A stretch of 64,000 nt of DNA from NCBI GenBank assembly GCA_016784735.1, contig JADHUC010000005.1:1-64000 (forward strand), given 5' to 3'. This stretch comes from Pirellulaceae bacterium. Its GTDB lineage: Bacteria > Planctomycetota > Planctomycetia > Pirellulales > Pirellulaceae. This document shows, one piece after another, positions 52,193-61,732 of this stretch (position 1 is the stretch's first letter; the number at the start of each line of letters is the position of its first letter). The translations under genes and the position numbers were made by a program. The notes under the pieces are model-generated. The model saw only the letters and a list, made by a program, of their open reading frames with translations. It was not told the origin of the DNA and made no database searches.

Positions 52193-55156
52193 TTACTGCC
52201 CCAGGCACGCCACGGAGCCGTCCTCCAGACAGACGATCGCTCGGTCGGGCACCACGCAGACGCCGTGATGGACAGGCGCTGCGGGCAATAGGGTTTCGGC
52301 GACTGGACGGCCATCCTTTTTGCTCAGCAGCGTGAGGAAGCCGTGCATCTTCTGCGGATCGCTGTCCCACACGCGCCCGGCGGCCACCAGCGAGTTCGCG
52401 GCCAACGCCATCACTTCGACTTGGCGCTGGTTGGGGCAGGCCCAGGTCCAGGCATAGGCGGGTTGCTTCGGGTCGGCCTGATCGGCTGCGGCGCGGTCAA
52501 TGGCGAATACCTTGCGTCCCGGGCCGGAGCCGAAGTACCGTGCGTCATCCCAGACCACGACATCGGCCGTCAGCTTGCCCACGGGGAACTTGCCGCCGCG
52601 ACGCGTGCCCAACCACGTCCACGTGCCATCGAGCAGGCCGTCCAGATTCTCGCCCCGATTTTCCTTGCGGTCGGTCGCCTGCATCGCTCCACTGGCCGGA
52701 TCGAAAATCCAACGCTGCATGGCAATCGCGCCCGCGCGCCAGGCCAGCACATCACAGCGGCGTCCGGGTGTTGCCGAGGCCCTCCTCGCCCAGTGCGTCG
52801 CGCCGGTGGCGGGATCGAAGGCCAGCACTGCGCAGCCGCCGTCCATTTCCGTAGAACGCCCGGCGATGGCATAACCGACATTGCCGACGACCAGGGGTGA
52901 ACCGACGACCGGCCACGCCGACTCGACCTGGCCGAACGCGACCACACGCCGCTCTTCTGGCGCGACGCGCGTGCGCCAGACCAGTTTGCCGGTGTCCGAG
53001 GCGAAGGCGTACAGATATCCGTCGTGACTGCCTGTCAGGCACAGCCCGCCATGCACGGTTGGCGGACTGTCGATCCGCGCGCCCGTCGCCGCGCGCCATT
53101 TCTCGCGACCCGTCGTCAGGTCCAACGCGACCACTTCGCCTTCGCAACAGGCCGCCACGTAGACCGTGTCGTGAGCTACCACCGGCGCGCTGAGCCTGGG
53201 TGCCAGTGCGTCATGCCAGACCGCTGCCAGCGGCGTCGACGTGTCGGGAAGTATGGAGACCCGCCACGTGATCGGTAACGCCGTCGGCGCGGCCGACGGG
53301 CAGGCGCCGGAACGTTCCGCGTTGCCGCGGAACGTAGACCATTCGGCTGCCGCGCCAGCAGCATTCGCCGGCGGAACTGGGACGGCCCCCGACTCGACCA
53401 GACGCCGAGCCTGAAACGCCTCGTCCGTCGGCAACGTGGCGTGGCCCAGCGCCATGAACCCGGGCACTTGTCCCGGCGCGCAGCGGCACCAGTTCTGGGC
53501 GATGTACATCTTCCCGTCTGTCGCGGCAGCACCCTGCACGCACGAACCGCGCACTCCGCCGGAACGGAAACGCTGTCCGGTTTTCACGTCCGTCCACTGG
53601 CCGCCGCGCGGCGTGCCGCCCACATCGCCCAGCAGTATCGGCGGTACGCACATCCCGGAGGTGATCCGCAGGGGACTGTTGCCCAGAATCTTGCCCGAAC
53701 CCGGCTCGAATCGCTTCGAGCCGAACCAGATCTCGTCATCAACCAACAGCGCCATGGGGCCGCCGTCGCTCGGCGCTTCCCACCGCTTCTTGCCGTCGCT
53801 CAGCGAGAGGACCACGATCTGTTTGCAGCCCACACCCGCCCCTGCCGAACCTGTCTTATGACGGCCGAGCACCACCGAGTCTTTACCCAGGCACATCAGG
53901 AACAGGTCCGCGCCGCCCGTCAGGTCTTCATGCGTCGTCCGCCAGCGGAGTTCGCCCGTTTCTAACGCACGCGCCACTACTGCCTGTTCCTTGACCGGAT
54001 ACGCGCCTTGCGTCAGGTAGACGACCGTGTCGTCGGTCGCCAAAACCTGCTGTGCGGCGACTGGGTCCTTCCAGAGTAGCTTGGCTGTGGCTGCCTCGAA
54101 GGCCTCCACCGCGCCCTGGCCGGTGCCGCCGAAACGGACATCCCATAGCGAACTTTTCGGTTCGTTCACCGGATCCCACATCGCCTTCCTCCCGACGGAC
54201 TCCCAGCCGGCCGCGACCGTGATGCCGCCCGAGAAGACGAGCCGGTTCGTCGGAAACTCCACGGGGAAGGGTCGCAAGATCTCGCCGTCCGCTGCATTCA
54301 CGGCGACCAAGCCCTTGTCTCTCGCCACCAGCACGACCTTGCCGTCGGTGGCCAGTGGCAGCGAGTTGAGAGTGTTCAGGTCCGACCTGGGATCTTCCGT
54401 ACCGAGCGGGAGTTTCCACAGCGGCAGCCCGCTGGCCGAACTGCGCGCCGTCAACCATTGTTGCTTCGCCTGATGGTTGCGGGGGTCGGTCAGCAGGTTT
54501 TCCGACTCGGTCATGCTGATGCTGAACACGCGGCCGTTGGCGGCGACGTACGAACGCGCCGAAGCCCAGTGAACGATGTTCAGTGGCAGACCATCCTGCC
54601 AGCGTACGCCGACGGGAAAGGTCACGGCGGCGGCGGTCACGCGGTTTCCATCCGGTCCGCCCAACGGGTGCGTCCAGGGCCGCCCCGGATGGAACGGCTT
54701 GACCGTTTTCTTCCATTGGCCGTCCGCCTTCTCCAGCAGCACGCCGCCGGGCGCTAAAACGCGGGCCAACTCGGCCGCGTCGATCCCGGCCGACTGCAAC
54801 GCGGTGGCGTTTTCGACGATCATCAAGTCGGCCAGGTCATCAACGTACGGCAGCGACTTGGTAGTGAGCTTCTCGACCTGTGCCTGGCCTTTGACGCCCT
54901 GCTTTCGGATCGAAATTCGCGCGCGATCGCAGGCAGCGTCATCGAGCGCCAAGCCGTGGACCAGCATTTCGCTGGAAGCGGCCAAGTCCGCCGTCCGGCC
55001 TTCGCCGTCCGACTGGCCGCAGCCGAGGTGTAGACACAGCCCCTGTTTGACGCCGGCCTGATCGAGTAGATCCGTGGCGTTCTCTGCCGCCGAAGCGAAA
55101 GCAACCAATGTCAAAACAAACACCGAGTAGGCAACCAAGCGAGACGCGGTTCGCAT
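52193..55156 (-). CDS. Secreted PQQ-type beta-propeller with N-terminal methyltransferase-like domain
   Basis: This 987-residue protein has a signal peptide (LVAYSVFVLTLVAFASAAE). Residues about 30-150 resemble a SAM methyltransferase fold (GLCLHLGCGQSDGEGRTADL, LVHGLALDD, DLADLMIVENA, ELARVLAPGGVLL). The rest has PQQ-like propeller strands: VVALDLTTGREKWRA, GYLYAFASDTGKLVWRT, VLAFDPATGATHWAR, with recurrent Trp at blade ends. A secreted methyltransferase is unexpected, so that domain may be a relic or a binding fold. ATG 55156 has GGGAG 9 bases upstream. Confidence 0.82.
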   Translation of the reverse strand: MRTASRLVAYSVFVLTLVAFASAAENATDLLDQAGVKQGLCLHLGCGQSDGEGRTADLAASSEMLVHGLALDDAACDRARISIRKQGVKGQAQVEKLTTKSLPYVDDLADLMIVENATALQSAGIDAAELARVLAPGGVLLEKADGQWKKTVKPFHPGRPWTHPLGGPDGNRVTAAAVTFPVGVRWQDGLPLNIVHWASARSYVAANGRVFSISMTESENLLTDPRNHQAKQQWLTARSSASGLPLWKLPLGTEDPRSDLNTLNSLPLATDGKVVLVARDKGLVAVNAADGEILRPFPVEFPTNRLVFSGGITVAAGWESVGRKAMWDPVNEPKSSLWDVRFGGTGQGAVEAFEAATAKLLWKDPVAAQQVLATDDTVVYLTQGAYPVKEQAVVARALETGELRWRTTHEDLTGGADLFLMCLGKDSVVLGRHKTGSAGAGVGCKQIVVLSLSDGKKRWEAPSDGGPMALLVDDEIWFGSKRFEPGSGKILGNSPLRITSGMCVPPILLGDVGGTPRGGQWTDVKTGQRFRSGGVRGSCVQGAAATDGKMYIAQNWCRCAPGQVPGFMALGHATLPTDEAFQARRLVESGAVPVPPANAAGAAAEWSTFRGNAERSGACPSAAPTALPITWRVSILPDTSTPLAAVWHDALAPRLSAPVVAHDTVYVAACCEGEVVALDLTTGREKWRAATGARIDSPPTVHGGLCLTGSHDGYLYAFASDTGKLVWRTRVAPEERRVVAFGQVESAWPVVGSPLVVGNVGYAIAGRSTEMDGGCAVLAFDPATGATHWARRASATPGRRCDVLAWRAGAIAMQRWIFDPASGAMQATDRKENRGENLDGLLDGTWTWLGTRRGGKFPVGKLTADVVVWDDARYFGSGPGRKVFAIDRAAADQADPKQPAYAWTWACPNQRQVEVMALAANSLVAAGRVWDSDPQKMHGFLTLLSKKDGRPVAETLLPAAPVHHGVCVVPDRAIVCLEDGSVACLGQ

Positions 55157-55347
55157 GTGAAGTATCTCCCAATTGAAAGTACTGCTGCTTCTGACCATTG
55201 CAGGTCCACCCAAATCCCAAAGCAAAAGCGACTTCGCCGACAGGCCAAAGTTTGATCGGGGGACACGGCTAAATCAAGATGGCCGGGGTGGCGGCCGCGG
55301 CCGTCCTTGCTCGAATGGTACGAGATCAAGCGGCGAAGCCGCTCACG

Positions 55348-55415
55348 CGTAACCCGAAGGTAAGCGAGGACGAAGCGGTTTTCAGCCTCATTCCTCGCTG
55401 ACGCTTCGGGTTACG
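55348..55415. repeat. Imperfect inverted repeat, AACCCGAAGCGTAAGCG family, copy 2
   Basis: CGTAACCCGAAG-GTAAGCGAGGA (arms 55348-55370 and 55392-55415) pairs with one gap and one mismatch. It is the same family as 27909-27965. It lies in the 420-base divergent gap 55157-55576, where I see no gene. Confidence 0.85.
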
Positions 55416-55576
55416 ATGCCATCAAAGCTGCCAATACTCTCATACTCGCACCATGCGTCCTTCCTTGGCCGGACTCCTTGATACACCAATCTTCCCCGGC
55501 TAGACTCACCCCGTTCGCACAAATCATATTTTCCATCAGTTATCAATTGGCCGTCTTTCCAGAAGGAGACCGTGCC

Positions 55577-57820
55577 GTGACGCGTCGCATGCTCCTGTTC
55601 GTCGTGTTGGGAAGCGTCGCCGCGCCAATTCCGCCAGCCCCCACGGCCGAGCCGCCTGTGCAGGCCGATATGGACCCCGAGTCGCGGCATCTCTTCCGCC
55701 TCGCAACCGACCCGGTCTACCGCCAGCGGATTGAGGCCGAGGAAGGTATCGAGCCGATCCCCAACCTCGCGAAGTTCAAGAATGCCGTGCAGAACATCGA
55801 GCGGGTGTCCACCGAGAAGCTGCCGGAGCTCAAGGCGGCCCTCGGCCGGATCCGCGAGCGGGCGTTCAAGAAATGGAAGTACATCGAACGGCTGATCCAG
55901 CGTCAGAAGCTGGTCACGGTGACGTACAAGCTGCGGCTGGCAACTCATACGTTGCGCTGCTTTGAACTGAAGAACGAGCGTGACGCGCGGGTCGCGGAGA
56001 TCCACCAACGCGAGAACGAGGCCTACCTTGCCCAATTCCCCGGCGACGACCCGCCCCACAGCAACCTCGGCTCGCCGAATCCTCGCGACTTCGCTGAATG
56101 GCAGAAGACCGCAGCGTACCGGCGGTTCCGCCAGGAAGAGCAAGCCGTGGAGATGTGGCTCGCCGGCGAATACGAGAAGGTTCTGAAGGAGGCCAACAGC
56201 GGCTGGTCCGAGGCCGAGCGCCAGATCGACCGCCTCCGCCACGAGGTCCTTGGCGAATACCGCTTTATTGTCGAGGCCGTGCGCACCGTCCAGGAGGAGA
56301 TCGAGCGTCGCGAGGCCGGCCGCCAACGCCAACAACAGATCGAGGAGCGGATCAAGGGGCTCAAGTTCCGCACCAACGCCGACAGTCTCATCCGCATGAA
56401 GGTGGGCGAGGTCAAGGAGATTTGGTTCTGGATCGAGAAGGGCGCCCCGCAGTACCGGATCAACGTGCAGCGGCCCGAAAAGAAGGACGCCTTTCTCCTC
56501 ACTCACGCCGAACGAGCCGGCCCGATCATGCTTCCCTTCTCCTTCCGTGAGCCAGGGCGGTACGTGCGCCATTTGCAGGTGGTCGACCGTTACGCCGAGA
56601 CGGCCACCGTGACACTGACCTTCGACCTCTCGGAAGACGCCAAGCCGCCTGAGCCGCCCGAACCGCCGCCGAGCGGGAAAGACCCGCCCGCCCAAGCCAA
56701 ACCGCCCGCGAAGCAGACGCCTTCGAAGCTGCCGACAAATCCTCCGCCACCCACAGTCAGCCCGAAACCAATCACGTCCACCATGCTGACCGGCCGCTTT
56801 CACGCACGGCTGTGGGACGCTTCTTCTGGCCCCGGTTGGTTGCGAAGTAGCGATTATTCTTACACGCCGCTGATTGTATCGATCGATCCCAACGGTGCCA
56901 TCAGCGGCAAGGCCAACTACGATTTGCCACTCGACCATTTCAACCCAGGCTGGGCGCAACGCCGAACGGCGTACAGCCAAAACCTCCGCTTTACGCTTGA
57001 TGGATTCACCGATCCGACATCGGGAAAGACAACCATCAAGCTCACGGAGGGCCGCCGGGAACTGCATCACGTGCAGAAGGGCAACAATCGACGGATCGAG
57101 CAAATCATGGAATTCAATACGACTCTTCAAGGCTGGCGCGCTCCCAGCCCACGTGACGAGGATCTGCTTGCGAACGCGTATATTGATGGCATGGGACGCA
57201 CAGGGCAAGCACAGAAACAGAAGGACTTTCCGAACATCGGAGCCGGCCAAGATGGAAAACCAGCATTCGTGCAGAAAGGTTTCTTCAACCACATGGGCAT
57301 CGATCCTCAGTTTGAGCCCGGGACGTACCACGTCACGAAGAACGTCAATTACTGGCAAAACGAGAGCGAAGCCGGAGCGATCGACGACTTGAAGAGCACG
57401 GGCCCGACAAAGACTCCCGTGGGCGCCTGGTTTCTCGAGATCCTCGGACCAGCCGATGATGACGATTCCTCAGATCGAGAACTGCTGCTGCTTGCCATCT
57501 GGCCTCGATCGCCTGTGCGCTGCACGGGCAACACGGTCCAGCTCACCGCGAACGCCGTCTATTCCGACAAGGTATTCGAGGCCGTCAACGTGACCGACAG
57601 AGCGACCTGGCGACAGACGCCAGGACTGCGGCCGGCGAAAGGCACCAAGGGGCGCTTCGAACTGACGCAATCAGCTTATGACGAGCAGGGCCGGCCGCGC
57701 TCGCAATACGTTCGCGCAGGTATCCGTAAAGGCATCGATTGGACGGCCGATACGGTCAAGGTTGTGCCGACGGCACCGTCGCAGGTCCAAATCGGCGAAC
57801 AACCGGAATCGCCCGAGTGA
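55577..57820 (+). CDS. Secreted coiled-coil protein of unknown function
   Basis: This 747-residue protein has a short signal peptide (MLLFVVLGSVAAPIPPAPTA). Residues about 50-300 are long charged helices (KAALGRIRERAFKKWKYIER, EEIERREAGRQRQQQIEERI). A beta-sandwich of Ig/PKD type (about 300-395) is followed by a Pro-rich linker (PPEPPEPPPSGKDPPAQAKP) and a C-terminal beta domain. The start is GTG 55577 with AAGGAG 8 bases before it; the frame start at 55478 is rejected. It is followed by the PDZ-Sel1 gene after 75 bases. A large antisense frame across it is a shadow. Confidence 0.7.
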   Translation: MTRRMLLFVVLGSVAAPIPPAPTAEPPVQADMDPESRHLFRLATDPVYRQRIEAEEGIEPIPNLAKFKNAVQNIERVSTEKLPELKAALGRIRERAFKKWKYIERLIQRQKLVTVTYKLRLATHTLRCFELKNERDARVAEIHQRENEAYLAQFPGDDPPHSNLGSPNPRDFAEWQKTAAYRRFRQEEQAVEMWLAGEYEKVLKEANSGWSEAERQIDRLRHEVLGEYRFIVEAVRTVQEEIERREAGRQRQQQIEERIKGLKFRTNADSLIRMKVGEVKEIWFWIEKGAPQYRINVQRPEKKDAFLLTHAERAGPIMLPFSFREPGRYVRHLQVVDRYAETATVTLTFDLSEDAKPPEPPEPPPSGKDPPAQAKPPAKQTPSKLPTNPPPPTVSPKPITSTMLTGRFHARLWDASSGPGWLRSSDYSYTPLIVSIDPNGAISGKANYDLPLDHFNPGWAQRRTAYSQNLRFTLDGFTDPTSGKTTIKLTEGRRELHHVQKGNNRRIEQIMEFNTTLQGWRAPSPRDEDLLANAYIDGMGRTGQAQKQKDFPNIGAGQDGKPAFVQKGFFNHMGIDPQFEPGTYHVTKNVNYWQNESEAGAIDDLKSTGPTKTPVGAWFLEILGPADDDDSSDRELLLLAIWPRSPVRCTGNTVQLTANAVYSDKVFEAVNVTDRATWRQTPGLRPAKGTKGRFELTQSAYDEQGRPRSQYVRAGIRKGIDWTADTVKVVPTAPSQVQIGEQPESPE

Positions 57821-57895
57821 CAGGGTCGGGTCCACACGAAACGACGAAAACAAGAACAATCTCTTGTTCAATACTCTCGAAGAGGGGACTTATTG

Positions 57896-59776
57896 ATGGC
57901 GCGCTGTGTGGGAGTGACTTGGTTTGTCGTTCTGATGGTCTCTTTGACGCTGGCTCGGGCGGAAGACGTCGGCGGCGTCGTGGCTGAGGTAGACGGCCAA
58001 AAGGTGAAGATCGAGGCCGATTTCGAGTTCCTGCCTGGTGAAGGCGAACGCCTGGAGATCTACGTCGAAGTGCCGGACGTGGGCGTCGCTGTGGTCGCGA
58101 CTGCTGTGGTGACCGGCATCGAGGGCGATTTCGTGTTGGCCCGCGTGGAAAAGGCCACGGGAAAAGTGAAGGCCGGCCAGAAGGTCCGTTCGCGCGGCGG
58201 CGAAACCACCACTGACCCCATTCCCACCCGACCTCCAGAGGAGCCCGAGCCAGCGTCGCCACCTGTGGAACCGCCCAAGGCGGCGCCCCCAAGCGCGCCG
58301 ACGGGCGAGAAATCCTACTTCGGCGCTTCGGTTCGCAGCATAGACCGGCGTCGTGCCGAGGCCGCCGGATTGCCTCGCACCTATGGCGTCTACATCGTCG
58401 ACCTGTTGCCCGGGGGACCTGCCGAGCGCAGCGGATTCGCGGCGGGCGACATCGTGTTGAATCTCGACGGTCGATCGGTTTACCGGCCGTCGCAGTTTGT
58501 CGCGATTATCGTTCGAATACCTCCGGGCAGCAAAGCGCTGGTGGAGTACCTGCGCGGTCAGGATAGGCGGCAGGCGGATATCGAGCTTGCCGCGAAACCG
58601 GACGAACGAGAGTTCTACCGAATATGCTTGCCTAAGGCGAATGCCGGCAATGCGTGGGCTCAGGCTGTGATAGGGCAGTGTATCCAACAAGGTTTGGGCG
58701 TACAGAAGAGTCCGGAGATGGCGGTCAAGTGGTTCCAGGCGTCGGCGAAGCAGGGCGATCGTGACGGGATCTTCCAGTTGGCCAGTGCGTACCACAACGG
58801 AAACGGCGTCGAAAAGGACAGCGCGAAAGCAGTCGAGTTGTTGCGGCAACTGGCGGACGCCGGGTACTCGCTGGGCGAACACAACCTCGGCACCATGTAT
58901 GCATTCGGCACTGGCGTTACCCAGGACTATCAACAGGCGTTCCAATGGCTACGCCGTGCCGCCGAAAACGACTGCTGGGAGGCACAAGTGCAACTTGGCG
59001 TTCTCTACCTGAACGGATGGGGCGTGGAAAAGAGTTTGCATGAAACCGTCCGCTGGTATCGCAAGGCGGCCGAGGCCGAACTGGCCGATGCGCAATACCG
59101 GCTGGGCCAGTTGTACGAGAACGGTGTGGGAGTATCGCAGGACGTTACGGAAGCCCTCACATGGTACCGTCGCGCCGCGGACCAAGACTATCCTGCGGGC
59201 GTCTACTCGGTGGGGCTGATGTACGCCAACGCCAAAGGCGTGACGCGCGACGACACGGTCGCCGCCCAGTGGATTCGCAAGGCGGCGGACGGCGGCTATG
59301 CACTTGCCCAGAACGATTTGGCGACCATGTACGAGTTGGGACGCGGTGTCGCCCAGGATTTCGGTCAGGCACAGAGCTGGTATCGAAAGGCGGCCGAAGC
59401 AGGCCACGCGATGGCCCAGACTAACCTGGGCGCCATGTATCAGGCCGGCCGCGGCGTAGCCAAGAACGACGAGATCGCCGCGGAATGCTTCAAGAAAGCG
59501 GCCATTCAAGGATACATCGTGGGGCAACACAATCTGGCGGTCATGCTGGCGGAGGGACGTGGTGTTCCGCGCGACTATGGCGCGGCAAGGAAGTGGTTCG
59601 GAGAAGCAGCCGATAAGAACTACGCGCCGTCACAGGTTTACCTTGGCTACATGTGCGAAAACGGCCTTGGTGTAGATCGCGATCGGCAGGCAGCCATCAT
59701 CTGGTATCGACGAGCCGCTGCGCAGGGCGACGAGACGGCCAAAAGCAACCTGCAAGCGCTGGGCGTGCAGCCGTAA
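57896..59776 (+). CDS. Secreted PDZ domain plus Sel1-repeat protein
   Basis: This 626-residue protein has a signal peptide (GVTWFVVLMVSLTLARAED). After a beta domain and Pro linker, a PDZ domain (about 140-230: YIVDLLPGGPAERSGFAAGD, IVLNLDGRSVYRPSQF) precedes about ten Sel1-like repeats of 36 residues (A[WL]YRRAAEQG-like: WLRRAAENDCWEAQVQLGVL, WYRKAAEAELADAQYRLGQL, WYRRAADQDYPAGVYSVGLM). Both are protein-binding modules, so it probably scaffolds secreted or envelope proteins. The joining of PDZ with Sel1 repeats is unusual. ATG 57896 has GAGGGG 8 bases upstream. Confidence 0.85.
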   Translation: MARCVGVTWFVVLMVSLTLARAEDVGGVVAEVDGQKVKIEADFEFLPGEGERLEIYVEVPDVGVAVVATAVVTGIEGDFVLARVEKATGKVKAGQKVRSRGGETTTDPIPTRPPEEPEPASPPVEPPKAAPPSAPTGEKSYFGASVRSIDRRRAEAAGLPRTYGVYIVDLLPGGPAERSGFAAGDIVLNLDGRSVYRPSQFVAIIVRIPPGSKALVEYLRGQDRRQADIELAAKPDEREFYRICLPKANAGNAWAQAVIGQCIQQGLGVQKSPEMAVKWFQASAKQGDRDGIFQLASAYHNGNGVEKDSAKAVELLRQLADAGYSLGEHNLGTMYAFGTGVTQDYQQAFQWLRRAAENDCWEAQVQLGVLYLNGWGVEKSLHETVRWYRKAAEAELADAQYRLGQLYENGVGVSQDVTEALTWYRRAADQDYPAGVYSVGLMYANAKGVTRDDTVAAQWIRKAADGGYALAQNDLATMYELGRGVAQDFGQAQSWYRKAAEAGHAMAQTNLGAMYQAGRGVAKNDEIAAECFKKAAIQGYIVGQHNLAVMLAEGRGVPRDYGAARKWFGEAADKNYAPSQVYLGYMCENGLGVDRDRQAAIIWYRRAAAQGDETAKSNLQALGVQP

Positions 59777-60017
59777 GAATGGTTGGGTTCTCTCGATATC
59801 GCCAGGAATCTGGATTGCCCTAGTTGATCATGTCTCGGACAGACGGCGGACCAGCTTGCACGCGTCGGTTCCGTATGGCTCTCGTTCCTCTCGACGCCAG
59901 GGTGTACACTCTACGTTGGCCCCGGCGCCATGCGATTGTGTGCGGATAACAGCGATCGTAAAATGAGTGGATTCACCTATGCGCGTTGCGCTGTCCAATT
60001 ACGCTGGAACGAACAAC

Positions 60018-61601
60018 ATGAATAGATGCTTGGTTGTCGTTGTTATCGTGGCAGCGGCTCTGGCCGGGACGGCCGAAGCCGGATCGCCGGTACCCCCTTT
60101 TGAAAGCGATGCCGATCCGACTGCCCAAAGCCGAATTGATGAACTGGTTGTTGGCAGGCTAAAGCAACTGGGCATTGAGCCGGCCAAAGTGTGCTCCGAT
60201 GGCGTCTTCGTGCGCCGCGTCTACCTGGATGTTACCGGCACGCTACCCACGGCCGACGAAGCGCAACAGTTCTTGAACGATAGCGACCCGGCCAAACGCC
60301 GAAAGCTCATTGATCGCTTGTTGGGGCGAGAAGAGTGTGTCGACTACTGGACGATGAAGTGGTGCGATTTGCTGCGCGTCAAGTCGGAATTCCCAATAAA
60401 CCTGTGGCCCAATGCAGTGCAAGCCTACCACCGCTGGATTCGGACGTGCGTCAAAGAGAACGTCCCGTACGACAGGTTCGTCCGGGAGATGCTCACCGCC
60501 AGTGGCAGTAATTTCCGCAAGCCCCAGGTGAACTTCTATCGCGCGGTTCAAAGCCGGGAGCCGCAGGCCATCGCGCAGGCCGTGGCGCTCAGTTTCATGG
60601 GCGTGCGGCCGGAAAGCTGGTCCAAGGAGAAGTGGACGGGCACGGCGGCATTCTTCTCGCAGATCGCCTTCAAGCCCACCGGCGAATGGAAGGAAGAGAT
60701 CGTCCTGTTCGATCTCGAACAGGCCGCCACAGAGGCGGCCGCCAAGACATTGCAGACGGGCAAGTTTCCCGACGGAAAGCCGGCCGAATTGTCGCCGGGT
60801 AAGGACCCTCGCGAGGCCTTCGCCAACTGGCTATTGGCTCCGAAGAACCCCTCGTTCGCTCGCAACATTGCCAATCGTGTCTGGTTCTGGCTGCTGGGGC
60901 GCGGGATCGTTCACCCGCCAGACGACATTCGGCCGGACAACCCGCCGGTGAATCCGGAGTTGCTTGCCTTCCTGGAGCAGGAACTAGTAGCGTCCCAATA
61001 CGACCTGAAGCATCTGTGCCGGCTGATTCTGAATTCGACGACCTATCAGCGTTCCCATGTCTCGCCAACCGAAGATTCAAAGGGCGAGACGAATTTCGCC
61101 TGCTATCCTGTGCGCCGATTGGAGGCCGAGGTGATGATCGACGTCCTGTGTCAGATCACTGACACGAGAGAGCAGTATTCCAGCATCATTCCAGAGCCCT
61201 ACACGTTCATGCCCGAAGATCAGCGCTCGGTGGCCATGGCCGATGCCAGCATCACCAGCCCATTCTTGGAGAAGTTTGGCCGGGCTTCGCGCGACACCGG
61301 TTTGGTGTCGGATCGCAGCAATCGTACCACGGCGGCCCAGCGGCTGCACATGTTGAATTCCAGCCATATCCGACGGAAGATCGAAGGCGGTCCCAAGATA
61401 CAACCCCTAATACATTGGACCCGTGAAAAGAACGCCGAGTCCATCACCGAGCTTTATCTGATGATCCTCTCGCGATTCCCGACGGAGGAGGAGCTAGAGA
61501 GCGTGAAAGCGTATCGCGACGCTGGCTCTGGAACCGGGAGGGTGTTGCGCGATCTCGCTTGGGCATTAATCAACAGCCCGGAGTTTTCCTTCCGACATTA
61601 G
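60018..61601 (+). CDS. DUF1549/DUF1553 planctomycete secreted protein
   Basis: This 527-residue protein has a signal peptide (CLVVVVIVAAALAGTAEAG). The N-terminal DUF1549 has IDELVVGRLKQLGIEPA, FVRRVYLDVTGTLPTADEAQ and LIDRLLGREECVDYWTMKW. The DUF1553 half has NPSFARNIANRVWFWLLGRG, NPPVNPELLAFLEQEL and NSTTYQRSHVS. No cytochrome or PSCyt1 heme motif is present. It is followed by the DUF1501 gene, the standard planctomycete pair. The biochemical role is unknown; an envelope location is inferred. ATG 60018 is preferred over upstream Met codons for the signal peptide. Confidence 0.88.
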   Translation: MNRCLVVVVIVAAALAGTAEAGSPVPPFESDADPTAQSRIDELVVGRLKQLGIEPAKVCSDGVFVRRVYLDVTGTLPTADEAQQFLNDSDPAKRRKLIDRLLGREECVDYWTMKWCDLLRVKSEFPINLWPNAVQAYHRWIRTCVKENVPYDRFVREMLTASGSNFRKPQVNFYRAVQSREPQAIAQAVALSFMGVRPESWSKEKWTGTAAFFSQIAFKPTGEWKEEIVLFDLEQAATEAAAKTLQTGKFPDGKPAELSPGKDPREAFANWLLAPKNPSFARNIANRVWFWLLGRGIVHPPDDIRPDNPPVNPELLAFLEQELVASQYDLKHLCRLILNSTTYQRSHVSPTEDSKGETNFACYPVRRLEAEVMIDVLCQITDTREQYSSIIPEPYTFMPEDQRSVAMADASITSPFLEKFGRASRDTGLVSDRSNRTTAAQRLHMLNSSHIRRKIEGGPKIQPLIHWTREKNAESITELYLMILSRFPTEEELESVKAYRDAGSGTGRVLRDLAWALINSPEFSFRH

Positions 61602-61616
61602 TTGTTCTAGGTAACT

Positions 61617-61706
61617 CGTTTAACCCGAAGCCGAAGGCGATGGCGGACAGCGGAATCGATTGTCGAGACGTAGCGCCCACCATCGCCTTCGGCTTCGGGT
61701 TAAACG
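61617..61706. repeat. Perfect 27-bp inverted repeat, GTTTAACCCGAAGCCG family, copy 2
   Basis: Arms 61617-61643 and 61680-61706 are perfect reverse complements around 36 bases. The arms share their outer part and AGGCGATGG core with 21824-21911. It lies between the DUF1549 and DUF1501 genes. Confidence 0.92.
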
Positions 61707-61732
61707 AATGGAACTAGCAGCAAGGGGAGAAA

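Noticed and set aside
55388-57358. 656-codon open frame on the - strand
   Set aside because: It is antisense to the coiled-coil gene; its sequence (LDLLLALAAGLATLDLLLDG) is the expected shadow of Glu/Arg-rich codons, and the + gene has an RBS and signal peptide.
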